Source: Pseudoalteromonas amylolytica (lineage in GTDB: Bacteria > Pseudomonadota > Gammaproteobacteria > Enterobacterales > Alteromonadaceae). Taken from it: a stretch of 64,000 bases of DNA. The notes beneath the pieces are model-generated. The model saw only the letters and a program-made list of their open reading frames with translations. It had not been told where the DNA came from and did not search any database. The translations under genes and the position numbers were made by a program. The stretch is from assembly GCF_001854605.1 (NCBI RefSeq), contig NZ_MKJU01000006.1, positions 1 to 64,000 of the forward strand, given 5' to 3'. Shown here in pieces: positions 15,696 to 24,422 of this stretch (its first letter is position 1; the number at the start of each line of letters is the position of its first letter).

Positions 15696-16466
15696 GTGCT
15701 CAATCCTACTCAAATAGATGAACTAAAGAACATCATAGATAAAAGCTTAACTAGAGCAGAAAAACATTGGGAAAACGGAGGTAGCGAACTCCAACCAATG
15801 CTAGAGAGCGTCAGCACTGAAGATGCGAGAGTATTTAACAAAAGTAAATCAGATATACCTGGCCATGAATATGTGCAAGAAGAAGAAACCGTAATTAGTG
15901 AGTTTATAGCTTTTGTAGCTGATATGCGAGATAGCACTAAACATCTAAGAGAGGCTATAAGTGCAAGAACGTCAGATGTATCTCAGCTACAAAGAGTTTT
16001 TTACGAAACTTCTGCATTATTGCCGGCTTTAGCCTATGTAGTAGAAGCTTATGGTGGGAAAGTGACTGAATTTCTTGGTGATGGTGTACTTGCCTTCTTT
16101 AGAATCGAAGGAAATAAAGAAGAAGTTGTTAGGCAATCGCACAAAGCAGCTAAAGTATGTATCGAACAAGCCAGAGGGGTTTTAAATAAAGTTTTATACG
16201 ATAAGTACGGATTGCCACAAATTGATATAGGCGTTGGTATGGCACTAGGAAAGGCACTTATCACATTAACTGGGCTTGAAGGTAATAAAAAGCCGATAGC
16301 TTTTGGTGAGTGTGTATTTCGAGCAACAAAGTCTTCGAGTGGAAGAAATACAATAGAAGTAGATGAAATGCTATACCACGCTTGGCCTACTAGTAAAGGC
16401 GGGAAGCTGAAATTCACAAAAAAATCAAATAACTCTTTTAATTCCTATACCATTAGTATTTCATAA
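15696..16466 (+). CDS. Pycsar-type class III nucleotide cyclase (PycC-like)
   Basis: 256-residue protein with an adenylate/guanylate-cyclase fold. Two metal-binding aspartates are visible in the expected places: D76 in FVADMRDST and D129 in EFLGDGVLAFF. A later GECVFRATKSSSGRNTIEV segment replaces the canonical G-x-x-VN-x-AAR segment, consistent with altered base choice as in pyrimidine cyclases. In Pycsar systems the cyclase senses phage infection and makes cCMP or cUMP for the adjacent effector. GTG 15696 has GGAGG seven bases before it. An ordinary adenylate cyclase is possible in principle, but the membrane partner and the mobile context favour Pycsar. Confidence 0.8.
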   Translation: MLNPTQIDELKNIIDKSLTRAEKHWENGGSELQPMLESVSTEDARVFNKSKSDIPGHEYVQEEETVISEFIAFVADMRDSTKHLREAISARTSDVSQLQRVFYETSALLPALAYVVEAYGGKVTEFLGDGVLAFFRIEGNKEEVVRQSHKAAKVCIEQARGVLNKVLYDKYGLPQIDIGVGMALGKALITLTGLEGNKKPIAFGECVFRATKSSSGRNTIEVDEMLYHAWPTSKGGKLKFTKKSNNSFNSYTISIS

Positions 16467-16487
16467 AGTATGGAGCATTAGTTTAAA

Positions 16488-16610
16488 ATGGAAGCAAAAT
16501 ATAGCTATTATGATTATAAGAAGAGCGTAGAGCGAATAGATGAAACTTTGAATATATGTGAGGAATATCGTCAGCAAGACTGCTTTAGTATTCCAATATC
16601 TATTGATTAA
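16488..16610 (+). pseudogene. N-terminal remnant of a second Pycsar-like cyclase
   Basis: A 40-residue ORF begins MEAKYSYYDYKKSVERIDET. From memory this resembles the N-terminus of E. coli-type PycC cyclases (tyrosine-rich YDY, then S-x-x-RI-x-x-IL and a SIP segment). The frame ends shortly after the SIP segment and no catalytic domain follows. It is probably the 5' scar of another cyclase gene that once lay next to the right end. Confidence 0.4.
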
Positions 16611-16727
16611 GCTCTATCAATCAAAACTGACAGTTTAAGTTAAGATTTGTATACTTCATCTGACTTTATAGAGCGAGAGATGATACGAGAAGTAGGTTCA
16701 CTTTCTTACTAATTTCAAAGTGGAAAT

Positions 16728-16768
16728 GTACATGTGCAAAAGTACATGTGCAAAAGTACATGGCAAAA
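16728..16768 (+). repeat. Tandem 14-bp repeats near the right end
   Basis: GTACATGTGCAAAA occurs at 16728-16741 and 16742-16755, then as GTACATGGCAAAA (one base shorter) at 16756-16768. The repeats contain TACAT, the core seen in the putative TnsB sites, and abut the outermost right-end sites. They may be extra or expanded binding sites. Confidence 0.75.
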
Positions 16769-16829
16769 CACTATATCAATGTAATTTTACATTAGTGATG
16801 TATATTCGCGTTTATCGATGTAATTGTCA
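16767..16829 (-). repeat. Transposon right end: terminal inverted repeat and adjacent TnsB-like sites
   Basis: Read inward from the end, TGACAATTACATCGATA is followed by ATATACATCACTA and ATTACATTGATATA, each offset by about 21 bases. Tight spacing here against wide spacing on the left reproduces the left/right asymmetry of Tn7 ends. The innermost of these sites also occurs inside the element at 11801-11828. Confidence 0.75.
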
Positions 16830-16834
16830 AAACC
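16830..16834 (+). repeat. Target-site duplication AAACC, right copy
   Basis: The direct partner of 2044-2048. It belongs to the CAAAACCTAAACC stretch of comM that encodes the SKPKPGE region. Confidence 0.95.
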
Positions 16835-17486
16835 TAAACCAGGAGAGATTTCCTTAGCACATAACGGTGTACTTTTTCTTGATGAGCTACCAGAGTTTGA
16901 AAGAAAGGTCTTAGACTCACTAAGAGAGCCAATGGAAACGGGTATGGTTACCATCTCACGTGCAGCACAGCAAGTTGACTTTCCTGCGAGGTTCCAGCTC
17001 GTCGCAGCGCTTAATCCAAGTCCGACAGGTCATTATGATGATAAAAGAGCTACTTCGGAGCAGGTACTTAGATATCTATCGAAAATATCAGGGCCTTTTC
17101 TTGATCGTATTGATTTACAAATAGAGTTACCACGTTTATCTACAATGCAACTACAAAGTGAACATGTACCAGAGACGAGTGAAATAATAAAGGAGCGAGT
17201 TGATAGGGCTTATGAAATTGCACTTCAACGTCAAGGTAAGGTAAACGGTATGCTTAGTAATCGAGAACTGGCTTTGTACTGTAAACTGGCGGAGGGGGAA
17301 AAACTGTTTCTGGCTAAAGCCGTCGATAAATTGCAACTTTCTCCACGCTCTTATCATCGCATTTTGAAAGTTGCCAGAACTATATCTGATTTAGACGGAT
17401 ACCCAGACATATCAATGCTTGCCTTAAAAGAAGCCTTAAGTTATCGAGCATTGGAGCGCTTGATAAGCCAACTCACAAGGTATTAA
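16830..17486 (+). pseudogene. comM: comM, 3' part, downstream of the transposon
   Basis: C-terminal 217 residues of ComM, resuming exactly where the 5' part stops (KPGEISLAHNGVLFLDELPEF). It carries Walker B (VLFLDELPEF), the LREPMETG segment, the sensor/arginine-finger region (FQLVAALNP, LDRIDLQIELP) and the C-terminal Mg-chelatase domain (SPRSYHRILKVARTISDLDG). A TTG inside the inverted repeat (16824) opens the frame, but without Walker A the fragment cannot act as a helicase. There are no further disabling mutations, so the insertion looks recent or excisable. The stop overlaps the convergent regulator gene by four bases. Confidence 0.95.
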
Positions 17487-18187
17487 GCCGAGAGCATGTA
17501 GCCTTTGCCGCGAACAGTGACGATGCGTTTTTGATCCTTTTCATCGCCTAGCTTCTTACGCAGCCTACCGACTAGCACATCAACAGTTCTATCGTTGGGA
17601 CTCCAATCTGGTTGGCCGATATCTTCCGATATTTTTTCACGAGATGTGGCCTTGCCAGCGTTGGCAATTAAGCATATTAACACTTTATGCTCGGCTTCGG
17701 TTAAACGGGACTCCTCACCATGTTGGTTAATCAAGGTGCGGTTGTCGGGGTGTAGCTTAAAATCTGCGTATTCGATAAACTCTTCAGATTCATCGCTGTC
17801 ACCGTTTTGTGAGATCCGTTTGTAAAGTGCGCGCATTCTGAGTTCTAACTCTAATAAGTCGACGGGTTTACACACGTAGTCATCAGCGCCTTGGGCAAGC
17901 CCTGCAATACGATCAGCTTGAGAATCTCTACTAGATAGCATGATTACACCAATATCCGTTAAGGTGTTCAACTCTTTGGCAAGCTCTAGTCCGTCAGTTG
18001 CGGGCAAAACAATATCTACGATGGCTAACGATATGGGTGCATCAGTATTGCCTGCAAGCTGAATATGCTCGAGCGCATTTGCTCCTGTATTATCAACTTT
18101 TATGTCAAACTCGGTCTGTGCGAAATGGCTCAAAATCCGTTTTGCTAATAGTTCGTCGTCTTCTACCAGTAATACGTGAATGGTCAT
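17483..18187 (-). CDS. OmpR/PhoB-type response regulator (orphan)
   Basis: 234 residues. The receiver domain (1-120) has the acidic pocket E9-D10-D11, phosphorylation site D58 (IVDIVLP), the LSS switch and K107 (CKPVD). The C-terminal winged helix (about 135-234) ends with GRLRKKLG...IVTVRGKGYML, typical of OmpR-family DNA binding. No histidine kinase lies next to it, so its partner is elsewhere. It converges on comM with overlapping stop codons. Its targets cannot be told from the sequence. Confidence 0.92.
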   Translation of the reverse strand: MTIHVLLVEDDELLAKRILSHFAQTEFDIKVDNTGANALEHIQLAGNTDAPISLAIVDIVLPATDGLELAKELNTLTDIGVIMLSSRDSQADRIAGLAQGADDYVCKPVDLLELELRMRALYKRISQNGDSDESEEFIEYADFKLHPDNRTLINQHGEESRLTEAEHKVLICLIANAGKATSREKISEDIGQPDWSPNDRTVDVLVGRLRKKLGDEKDQKRIVTVRGKGYMLSA

Positions 18188-18377
18188 AATGTCGTTATCT
18201 ATTCAATGATTACGTTTATATTAGCACTGTGAAATCATAGGTGAGAAGACTAAGGTGACTTTTTTGCAATAAAAAGTATCAAAATCACGCAAGGGTGTAA
18301 TTGTAAAACTTTCAAAATGATATTCAGTGCTTAGGTATACGAATAATATGGAATTATTTTAGGAATGTAGTGTTTGA

Positions 18378-18407
18378 CGCAGGAAGTGATTAGTACCACT
18401 TCCTGCG
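18378..18407 (-). terminator. Hairpin after the S9 peptidase gene
   Basis: A perfect 11-bp inverted repeat (CGCAGGAAGTG / CACTTCCTGCG) with an 8-base loop lies seven bases past the peptidase stop. The T-run on the minus strand is weak, so it may be a partial terminator or a 3'-end stabiliser. The rest of the 226-base gap up to the regulator start is AT-rich with no further feature seen. Confidence 0.5.
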
Positions 18408-18413
18408 GTTAAA

Positions 18414-20870
18414 TTATTTTTGGTAAATAAATTGCCACCACTGAGGTTCATCTTTCAAATGCATGTCGAAATAAGCAAGCATAGTATTCCACCAATGAAA
18501 TCTTCGATCTCTGGCAAAAATTTGATGGTCAGCACCTTTATACTCGATTAGCTCTACATCTTTACCTAATAGCTTTAGCGCGGTATACATATTATGGCTC
18601 TCACCCGGTGGTACGTTGGTGTCAGCGTCCCCATGCAGCAGTAGTATAGGTGTCGTAACTTTATCTGCGTGAAATACGGGGCTGTGTTGAGAGTACAAAG
18701 TTGGATTATTCCAAGGGAAGCTGTTTTTAGAGGCTTCTCCAGAATACAAATACCCCCACCAACCTTGACCCCAATATGAAGTAATGTTTGAGATTCCTGC
18801 GTGTGCAATGGAAGCACTGAACATATCTGTTTTCGTAGCGAGTAGCATGGTCATAAAGCCACCATACGATGCACCAAGGTTACCAATTCGAGCTGGGTCG
18901 ACAAATGGGTAAGCCTGTGTAAATGCTTTAGTTCCATCAATGATGTCTTGTGCAGTATGTTCACCCCAAGCGTTCACATGCTCAGCTGAAAATGTTTGTC
19001 CAAACCCAGTCGCGCCAGTTGGTTGCAATACGTAGACAACATATCCATGTGCCGCCCAAAGGTTGAATGGGTAGCGCCCTGTAAAAGCTCTAGACACAGG
19101 AGATGTACCACCGTAGTAATAAACCAGCGCTGGATACTTTTTGGATTTATCTAGATCGTGTGGTAAATACACGCGCCCTTTGATTTGTACACCTGATTGA
19201 TTGGTGAAGTTGAATTCGTCTAACGTAGCAACATCGCTATATTGATAGGCGATGTCTTTAGAGTCCCAAAGTAACTCAGCACGGTTATTTTTAAGCGTGA
19301 TGCGCTTGAGTTGTTGAGGGGTGCTAGCCTGAGTACCTGTCACAAGTATTTCATGATGTTTTGAGTGGCTAGTAGTGGTAAAGTTTTCCACGACGTCCAA
19401 GCCTGATTCAATGTTGCTGAAGCGGGATTTACTTTCATCAAACAAATATAGTTGCTGCTTGTCTTCGTCAATGACTTTAAGGACAACATCGTTGTTTTTT
19501 AACACATCAATAGCGCTAATCGATGGATTAAATTGCTTGCTAAATGCTTCGTGATTCTTACCATTAAAGTCCATCTTATATAGCTGGCCATCATAGTTAT
19601 TGGCAAGCATATCTTTTGGGATGGTACGTCCTAAACCTTGAGAAAAATCTGGCCCAGCGACTAAGTAGATACCATCTTTTGCGTATTTAGCTGTGCGGAA
19701 TGTACGGTATTTTCCTAACAAGGTTTGCTTTGAATCACTTAAATGAACTTCTAGTAATTCTGTGAGCATATGTGGAGGTGCGTTGTAGTCTTGCGGGTTA
19801 CGGCTAACTAGAATGGTGTTTCGTTGTGCGTTATAGTCTTCAAGCTGGTGACTCAATTTACCTTCTGTCAGTGCGTTGATAAGGCCTGAATTCAAGTCCA
19901 ATAGAAAGATCTGACTATTGGCACGAGCATAAGACCATCTATCTTCTAAGCCACGATAATGTTTAACTAGCTTATGTGCGCTTTCTTCACTCTTAGACCA
20001 AGAAAATATCAAGGTATTATCATCAAAATAATCAAAGCCACTGGCGCCATCCAAGTTCTGTGCAATGACCTGAGTGCTAAAGTCCTTCATATTCAAGAGC
20101 ATTACTTTTTGGTCTTGTACAAAGGCCAACTGTTGAGAGTCAGCTCGCCATGCAACGCTACTTGCATTTACTCCGTTGAATCTATATAGAATTTTACTCT
20201 CTTCATTTTTGAGAAGTGTTTCTGTTTGTGGAGTATTCCCCGTATTATCAGCATAGTGGCGCGAGGTAGTGAGATAGTATTGACCATTGGGAGACTGAGA
20301 AATTGCCGTGATAGTTGGTGCATCAAAAAGCTGCTTAGCAGAGAGTGCGTGCTGTTCTTTATTTGTTAGAACGATTTGATCGTGTTCGGCTTTTGGAGTG
20401 TAGTCAATTTTTACTTCATTCCAGTTGTCCACTTGCTCGGCAATTATGATAACTTGGTGATCACCCGTTGGCACCTGTATGTCGTATTCATTTTTACCTG
20501 TTTGTAGTTCTGCGTTTAAATAAACATGAGCGGTTTTGATACCGGTTAGAACAAGTTTGCCTTGTGTAAAGCGCTTTGTACTAAACTGGAATTTTAAAGC
20601 TTGTATACCTTCCATAGTCAGTGCTTTGATATCACTCATTTTTTGCCATTTGAGCTGAGTGCCAAATACAGATAAAGAAGTCGAGCGGGATTGCAAGCTG
20701 GGCAACAAGGTTTGAATAATTTTACTTTGGTGGGCTGTGTTATTTGGCTTTATGCTATTGTAAGTAGTAAGGGGGCCTAAGAACTGAATTTTCTCTTCAT
20801 CCAACTGAGCAGCACTCAGTTGCAAAGCAATCGAGGAAAAGAGTAAAGTGGCCGCTGTTCGTAAAATCAT
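18414..20870 (-). CDS. Exported S9 (prolyl oligopeptidase/DPP-type) serine peptidase
   Basis: 818 residues with a signal peptide (about 1-21, cut near LSAAQ), so it is periplasmic or secreted. After a beta-propeller region the C-terminal alpha/beta-hydrolase domain (about 560-818) carries the catalytic triad: Ser in GASYGGF (about 669), Asp in HGDADTNVPP (about 748) and His in KGADHQIF (about 781). Family members cleave short peptides, often after proline or as dipeptidyl- or acylaminoacyl-peptidases. This is a typical peptide-scavenging enzyme of marine Gammaproteobacteria. Exact specificity cannot be assigned. Confidence 0.9.
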   Translation of the reverse strand: MILRTAATLLFSSIALQLSAAQLDEEKIQFLGPLTTYNSIKPNNTAHQSKIIQTLLPSLQSRSTSLSVFGTQLKWQKMSDIKALTMEGIQALKFQFSTKRFTQGKLVLTGIKTAHVYLNAELQTGKNEYDIQVPTGDHQVIIIAEQVDNWNEVKIDYTPKAEHDQIVLTNKEQHALSAKQLFDAPTITAISQSPNGQYYLTTSRHYADNTGNTPQTETLLKNEESKILYRFNGVNASSVAWRADSQQLAFVQDQKVMLLNMKDFSTQVIAQNLDGASGFDYFDDNTLIFSWSKSEESAHKLVKHYRGLEDRWSYARANSQIFLLDLNSGLINALTEGKLSHQLEDYNAQRNTILVSRNPQDYNAPPHMLTELLEVHLSDSKQTLLGKYRTFRTAKYAKDGIYLVAGPDFSQGLGRTIPKDMLANNYDGQLYKMDFNGKNHEAFSKQFNPSISAIDVLKNNDVVLKVIDEDKQQLYLFDESKSRFSNIESGLDVVENFTTTSHSKHHEILVTGTQASTPQQLKRITLKNNRAELLWDSKDIAYQYSDVATLDEFNFTNQSGVQIKGRVYLPHDLDKSKKYPALVYYYGGTSPVSRAFTGRYPFNLWAAHGYVVYVLQPTGATGFGQTFSAEHVNAWGEHTAQDIIDGTKAFTQAYPFVDPARIGNLGASYGGFMTMLLATKTDMFSASIAHAGISNITSYWGQGWWGYLYSGEASKNSFPWNNPTLYSQHSPVFHADKVTTPILLLHGDADTNVPPGESHNMYTALKLLGKDVELIEYKGADHQIFARDRRFHWWNTMLAYFDMHLKDEPQWWQFIYQK

Positions 20871-20978
20871 ATATGCGCCTATTGTAGGTAAAGAATTTGC
20901 CCCAATATAGCATATATATCAGTTACGCCAGCAAAGTTGCGATTAGCAAAAAGCTATTGGCAAATTAAGGAGTTTAGG

Positions 20979-22043
20979 TTGTTTTTATTGATCACTTACA
21001 TGTTGTTAGCGATTTCCATTTCGTTTTTATGTTCGGTAATGGAGGCAGTTTTGTTGAGCATTACGCCAAGCTATATTGCGATCTTAAAGAAAGACAAACC
21101 TGTGCTGGCCAATAAAGTCCAACAACTAAAAGATAACATTGATAAACCATTAGCTGCGATTTTAACGCTAAATACGGTTGCTCACACGGCGGGTGCTGCC
21201 GGTGTTGGTGCACAGGCTGCAGTTGTTTTTTCTGATGCTGCAGTAGGTATCGCTTCAGCTGTGATGACTTTATTGGTGTTGGTCTTGTCTGAAATCATTC
21301 CTAAAACCTTGGGAGCCACCTATTGGCGCGGCTTAACGCCTATTGTAACGCAATCTTTAGTCTGGTTAGTTAAAGTACTTAAGCCATTCGTGTGGTTGTC
21401 GGATATTTTGACCCGTACTATTGGCAAAAAAGAAAGTGAAGCGCACTATATAAGACAAGAAATTGAAGCTATGGCAGAGATTGGTTCAGAAGCAGGGGCA
21501 CTACAGCAAGAGGAAACAGAAACAATTCGCAGTTTGTTACGTTTCAGGCATGCCAAAATAGAGCATGTTATGACGCCTCGTACCGTGTTATTTAAGGTTC
21601 ACAAAGATATTACCGTGAATGAATACTTGTCTGAACATGGCTCTGTACCATTCTCACGGATCCTGATATTTGATAAAAACGGTGACGATATCATCGGTTT
21701 CGTGCACAAAAATGATATTATGCTTGCCTATCATAGGCTTGGAGAAGATTATAAAATAGGTAAGTTGGTTAAGCCGCTGTATACGGTACCAGAAACTCTG
21801 AACGCCCCCTCATTATTTCAAACTCTATTAGAAAAGCGTATTCATATCGCTTTGGTCATTGATGAATATGGTGATGTGCAAGGTATTGTGACGTTGGAAG
21901 ATATGCTGGAATCATTGATGGGAATGGACATCATTGACGAACGAGAGCAATCAACCAACATGCAGCAAGCAGCGAAGAAAAAATGGCGGGAGCGTGTTGA
22001 TGCCCACAGCCATTTGATCGAAACAGATGTGGAAGAACGTTAA
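20979..22043 (+). CDS. CNNM/CorC-type transmembrane protein with tandem CBS domains
   Basis: 354 residues: an N-terminal DUF21/CNNM membrane domain with about four helices (LAISISFLCSVMEAVLLSITP; LSEIIPKTLGA) followed by two CBS domains (MTPRTVLFKVHKD about 200, and IALVIDEYGDVQGIVTLEDMLESLMG about 295-320). Relatives take part in magnesium or other divalent-cation efflux. TTG 20979 is chosen because AAGGAG lies six bases before it; the in-frame TTG at 20937 lacks such a site. The usual C-terminal CorC/HlyC extension is replaced by a short charged tail. The stop overlaps the convergent EAL gene by four bases. Confidence 0.87.
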   Translation: MFLLITYMLLAISISFLCSVMEAVLLSITPSYIAILKKDKPVLANKVQQLKDNIDKPLAAILTLNTVAHTAGAAGVGAQAAVVFSDAAVGIASAVMTLLVLVLSEIIPKTLGATYWRGLTPIVTQSLVWLVKVLKPFVWLSDILTRTIGKKESEAHYIRQEIEAMAEIGSEAGALQQEETETIRSLLRFRHAKIEHVMTPRTVLFKVHKDITVNEYLSEHGSVPFSRILIFDKNGDDIIGFVHKNDIMLAYHRLGEDYKIGKLVKPLYTVPETLNAPSLFQTLLEKRIHIALVIDEYGDVQGIVTLEDMLESLMGMDIIDEREQSTNMQQAAKKKWRERVDAHSHLIETDVEER

Positions 22044-23248
22044 GAGTTAGAGTTCATCATTCGCAACCAAGAGTGGATCCAGCGAACAAACTCAGCTTTG
22101 GCTTTGGGGCGACTAATTAGAAACCCCTGCATCAGCAGGTTATGTTTGTATCTGTCCAAATATTGTAGCTCCTCAATACGCTCGATTCCCTCTGCAACAA
22201 TCCCGATTTGTTCGTTTTGTGCGATATCTATCAAGCTATCGACAATAACCTGTGAGAAGCGATCCGAATCTATGTGTGTGATAAGCGAACGATCTATTTT
22301 TATCTCTGTAAAAGGTAGCGTTTTGAGCTGATGTATATTGGTGAAACCTGTGCCAAAGTCATCTAGAGAAATTGCAAACCCGCGCATTCTTAAGCGGTTG
22401 AGTGTTTCTAACTGCACACTGCTGTTCAAAGGAGCATGCTCGGTAATTTCTAGAATAACATCCTCGGGTTTAAGACGGCTTAATTCTAATATCAGTGCGA
22501 GCTTGTTGGGGCAGTTTAAATCGTCCAGTTGTACAGGCGATAGATTGAAAGCCAATGACACTTTGTGAGGTAGCTCAGCTCTTATCTCTCGAAATTCTTC
22601 TGTTGCCTTTTCAAATAGCTGGAAAGTAATCAAATTGATGAGATCTAAATCTTCAGCCAGCGTAATAAATTGCTCTGGTAAAATCGTATGTGTACGGTTC
22701 GGCGTGACAATTCTTGCTAGCACTTCAACACTATCAATCGACTTGTTGGCACGGTTAACCTTTGGTTGATAAAACGGTGTAATTTCCCGATGACTGATTG
22801 CGTGAAGTAATTCTGATTGTGAGATGGGTTCAATGTGGCGTTTTTCGGGGGCGATAAAGGACTCAAGCTTTTTAAGCAGCCTATCAACTTCTTTCAATTG
22901 GACCGGCTTTGCGATGTTGCCTATCAAATGAGCGTTGGATTGCCGCGCCAAGTTGGAGGCAAGATCAATGATTTTTGGGTCCATATCTGAAATGATGACC
23001 ACCCCACCTGGGTACTTTATTTCTCCGAGTTGGCGAATAAGCTCCATACCATCCATTTCTGGCATGTTTAAATCGGTAAAAACAGCATCGTAGCGACGGG
23101 GGGCTTGAGCTATTTTTTCAAGGGCCTGGCTAGCACTAATACAAGTGGTTATCTCCTGAATTCCCAATTCAGTTAACATGGCTTTCATCACCATAAGAAT
23201 GGCTTGAGAGTCATCAACAACCATTACCTGACTTGCTGTCGTACTCAT
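22040..23248 (-). CDS. Response regulator with EAL domain (c-di-GMP phosphodiesterase)
   Basis: 402 residues: receiver domain (1-130) with phosphorylation site D59 (VFTDLNMPEMDG), then an EAL domain (about 145-395). The EAL residues needed for hydrolysis of c-di-GMP are present: EVLAR in place of EALxR, the Asn of NLSPVQL, Glu of LEITE, DDFGTG, KIDRSL, EGIE and QGFLIS. It should therefore be active, and phosphorylation by an unlinked kinase would adjust biofilm or motility output. The domain order resembles the VieA/RocR group but without a DNA-binding domain. Confidence 0.92.
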   Translation of the reverse strand: MSTTASQVMVVDDSQAILMVMKAMLTELGIQEITTCISASQALEKIAQAPRRYDAVFTDLNMPEMDGMELIRQLGEIKYPGGVVIISDMDPKIIDLASNLARQSNAHLIGNIAKPVQLKEVDRLLKKLESFIAPEKRHIEPISQSELLHAISHREITPFYQPKVNRANKSIDSVEVLARIVTPNRTHTILPEQFITLAEDLDLINLITFQLFEKATEEFREIRAELPHKVSLAFNLSPVQLDDLNCPNKLALILELSRLKPEDVILEITEHAPLNSSVQLETLNRLRMRGFAISLDDFGTGFTNIHQLKTLPFTEIKIDRSLITHIDSDRFSQVIVDSLIDIAQNEQIGIVAEGIERIEELQYLDRYKHNLLMQGFLISRPKAKAEFVRWIHSWLRMMNSNS

Positions 23249-23392
23249 ACTACAGATCCTTTATTTTACCCGCACTATCTTCTGAGTTTAGTACAGGCTG
23301 TAAAAAAATGTAGATATCAGATAAGTAAATGTATTGTTTGTCACTGAAGCGGGGAGCTGGGATAATGTCAAAAAACAGCAAACTAATAAATT

Positions 23393-24406
23393 ATGACGAG
23401 AATTGAATTTACCGCATCAGGACAGATATTTTCGGTGCTTATTAGGGGCAAGGAGCTACTTCAAGTATTTTGTGGGCAACAGGCTTTGGTTGTCGAACCG
23501 CAAGCTGAAGATGTTATGCAGTGCGCCTATGAGCATGGTGTTGTGCAGTTTGATATTGCCAAATTGTCGGAACAGCAACTGGGAATTTCGCTGGATGGTT
23601 CAAGCTGGCAATGGCTCGCACTACCAGAGGCAGTTAGTGATAACAAGAGAAGCTTGGTAGGCTTAGCCGCACTTGGATTTAAAGTGTTTAAAAGTGCAAA
23701 GGTCGTGAAGGCTGCGTTGGCTGGGGCCTCGGTAGCGGGCTATGCTTGGTTGTTTTCTTGGCAATTTGCGTTGATGCTGGTGGCATGTTTGGTCGTGCAT
23801 GAATATGGCCATGTTAGGGCGATGCAATATTTTAAAATAAAAACAAAAGGTATTTACCTGATCCCCTTTGTTGGTGGATTGGCGGTCAGCGATGATAAAA
23901 TCACAACGCGTTGGCAAGATGTCGTGATCTCATTGATGGGGCCCGCATTTGGGCTGCTCACTTCGGTGTTAGGGGTGGTACTGTATTATGTGACGGAGAT
24001 GGAGATTTTTGCTGGTGTCGCTGTGCTTAGTGCTTTGCTGAACTTATTCAACTTGTTGCCAATTCTTCCACTTGATGGGGGACATGTTTTAAAAAGTATC
24101 AGCTTCTCGATGCGGTCGTGGATAGGTTTGTTGGCTTGCATGGGAGGTGTTGCATTTGGGCTATGGATTAGCTACGTATTTGGTCTGATGTTACTGGTGT
24201 TCTTTCTTCTTATCGGCAGTCTCGAAATTCTGTTTGAATGGCGCGCTCGTCACGCTTCTCATTTATTACCACTAGATAGATATGGGCAGATATTTTCGGC
24301 GGTGATGTATGTGCTGGTGGTTGCAGGTCATGTTGCTGTGATGATGCATTTTGCAGACTCAGAAAGTGCTATTCTCAGCCTGCCAATGAAAGTGCTATCG
24401 AGCTAA
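23393..24406 (+). CDS. M50-type (site-2 protease family) membrane metalloprotease
   Basis: 337-residue polytopic membrane protein. Zinc ligands are HEYGH at about 136-140 and the Asp of LPLDGGH at about 226, both inside hydrophobic helices as in site-2 proteases. A soluble N-terminal part of about 90 residues precedes the membrane region, and there is no PDZ domain, so it differs from RseP. The substrate is unknown. It stands alone between convergent and divergent neighbours. Confidence 0.85.
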   Translation: MTRIEFTASGQIFSVLIRGKELLQVFCGQQALVVEPQAEDVMQCAYEHGVVQFDIAKLSEQQLGISLDGSSWQWLALPEAVSDNKRSLVGLAALGFKVFKSAKVVKAALAGASVAGYAWLFSWQFALMLVACLVVHEYGHVRAMQYFKIKTKGIYLIPFVGGLAVSDDKITTRWQDVVISLMGPAFGLLTSVLGVVLYYVTEMEIFAGVAVLSALLNLFNLLPILPLDGGHVLKSISFSMRSWIGLLACMGGVAFGLWISYVFGLMLLVFFLLIGSLEILFEWRARHASHLLPLDRYGQIFSAVMYVLVVAGHVAVMMHFADSESAILSLPMKVLSS

Positions 24407-24422
24407 ATAACCATGGTTGCTG

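Larger units (their letters stand above)
2049..16829 (+). mobile_element. Tn7-like transposon inserted in comM (14,781 bp)
   Basis: Both boundaries are defined by sequence: perfect 14-bp terminal inverted repeats (TGACAATTACATCG at 2049-2062, its complement at 16816-16829) within a 5-bp duplication AAACC. Excision in silico joins TCA-TCA-AAA-CCT-AAA-CCA and restores comM in frame (860 + 652 = 1512 nt). The order is left end, tnsA, tnsB, tnsC, tniQ, a small unknown gene, an opposing tnsE-like/helicase operon, cargo, right end. TniQ-directed insertion into comM is known for AbaR/Tn6022-type elements of Acinetobacter and relatives; this element has the same target gene. No CRISPR array or Cas gene is present. 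The DNA is visibly more AT-rich than the flanks. Confidence 0.96.

Noticed and set aside
15696..16466. Housekeeping adenylate cyclase
   Set aside because: It lies on a transposon, has no sensor or autoinhibitory domain typical of such enzymes, and is coupled to a small membrane effector-like gene.
16728..16768. Short CRISPR array
   Set aside because: The three 14-bp units are contiguous with no spacers and sit in the transposon end.
2049..16829. CRISPR-associated (CAST-type) Tn7 element
   Set aside because: No Cas gene, no repeat-spacer array and no atypical leader were seen; TniQ is the single targeting protein besides the TnsE-like one, and the insertion in comM fits a fixed attachment site.
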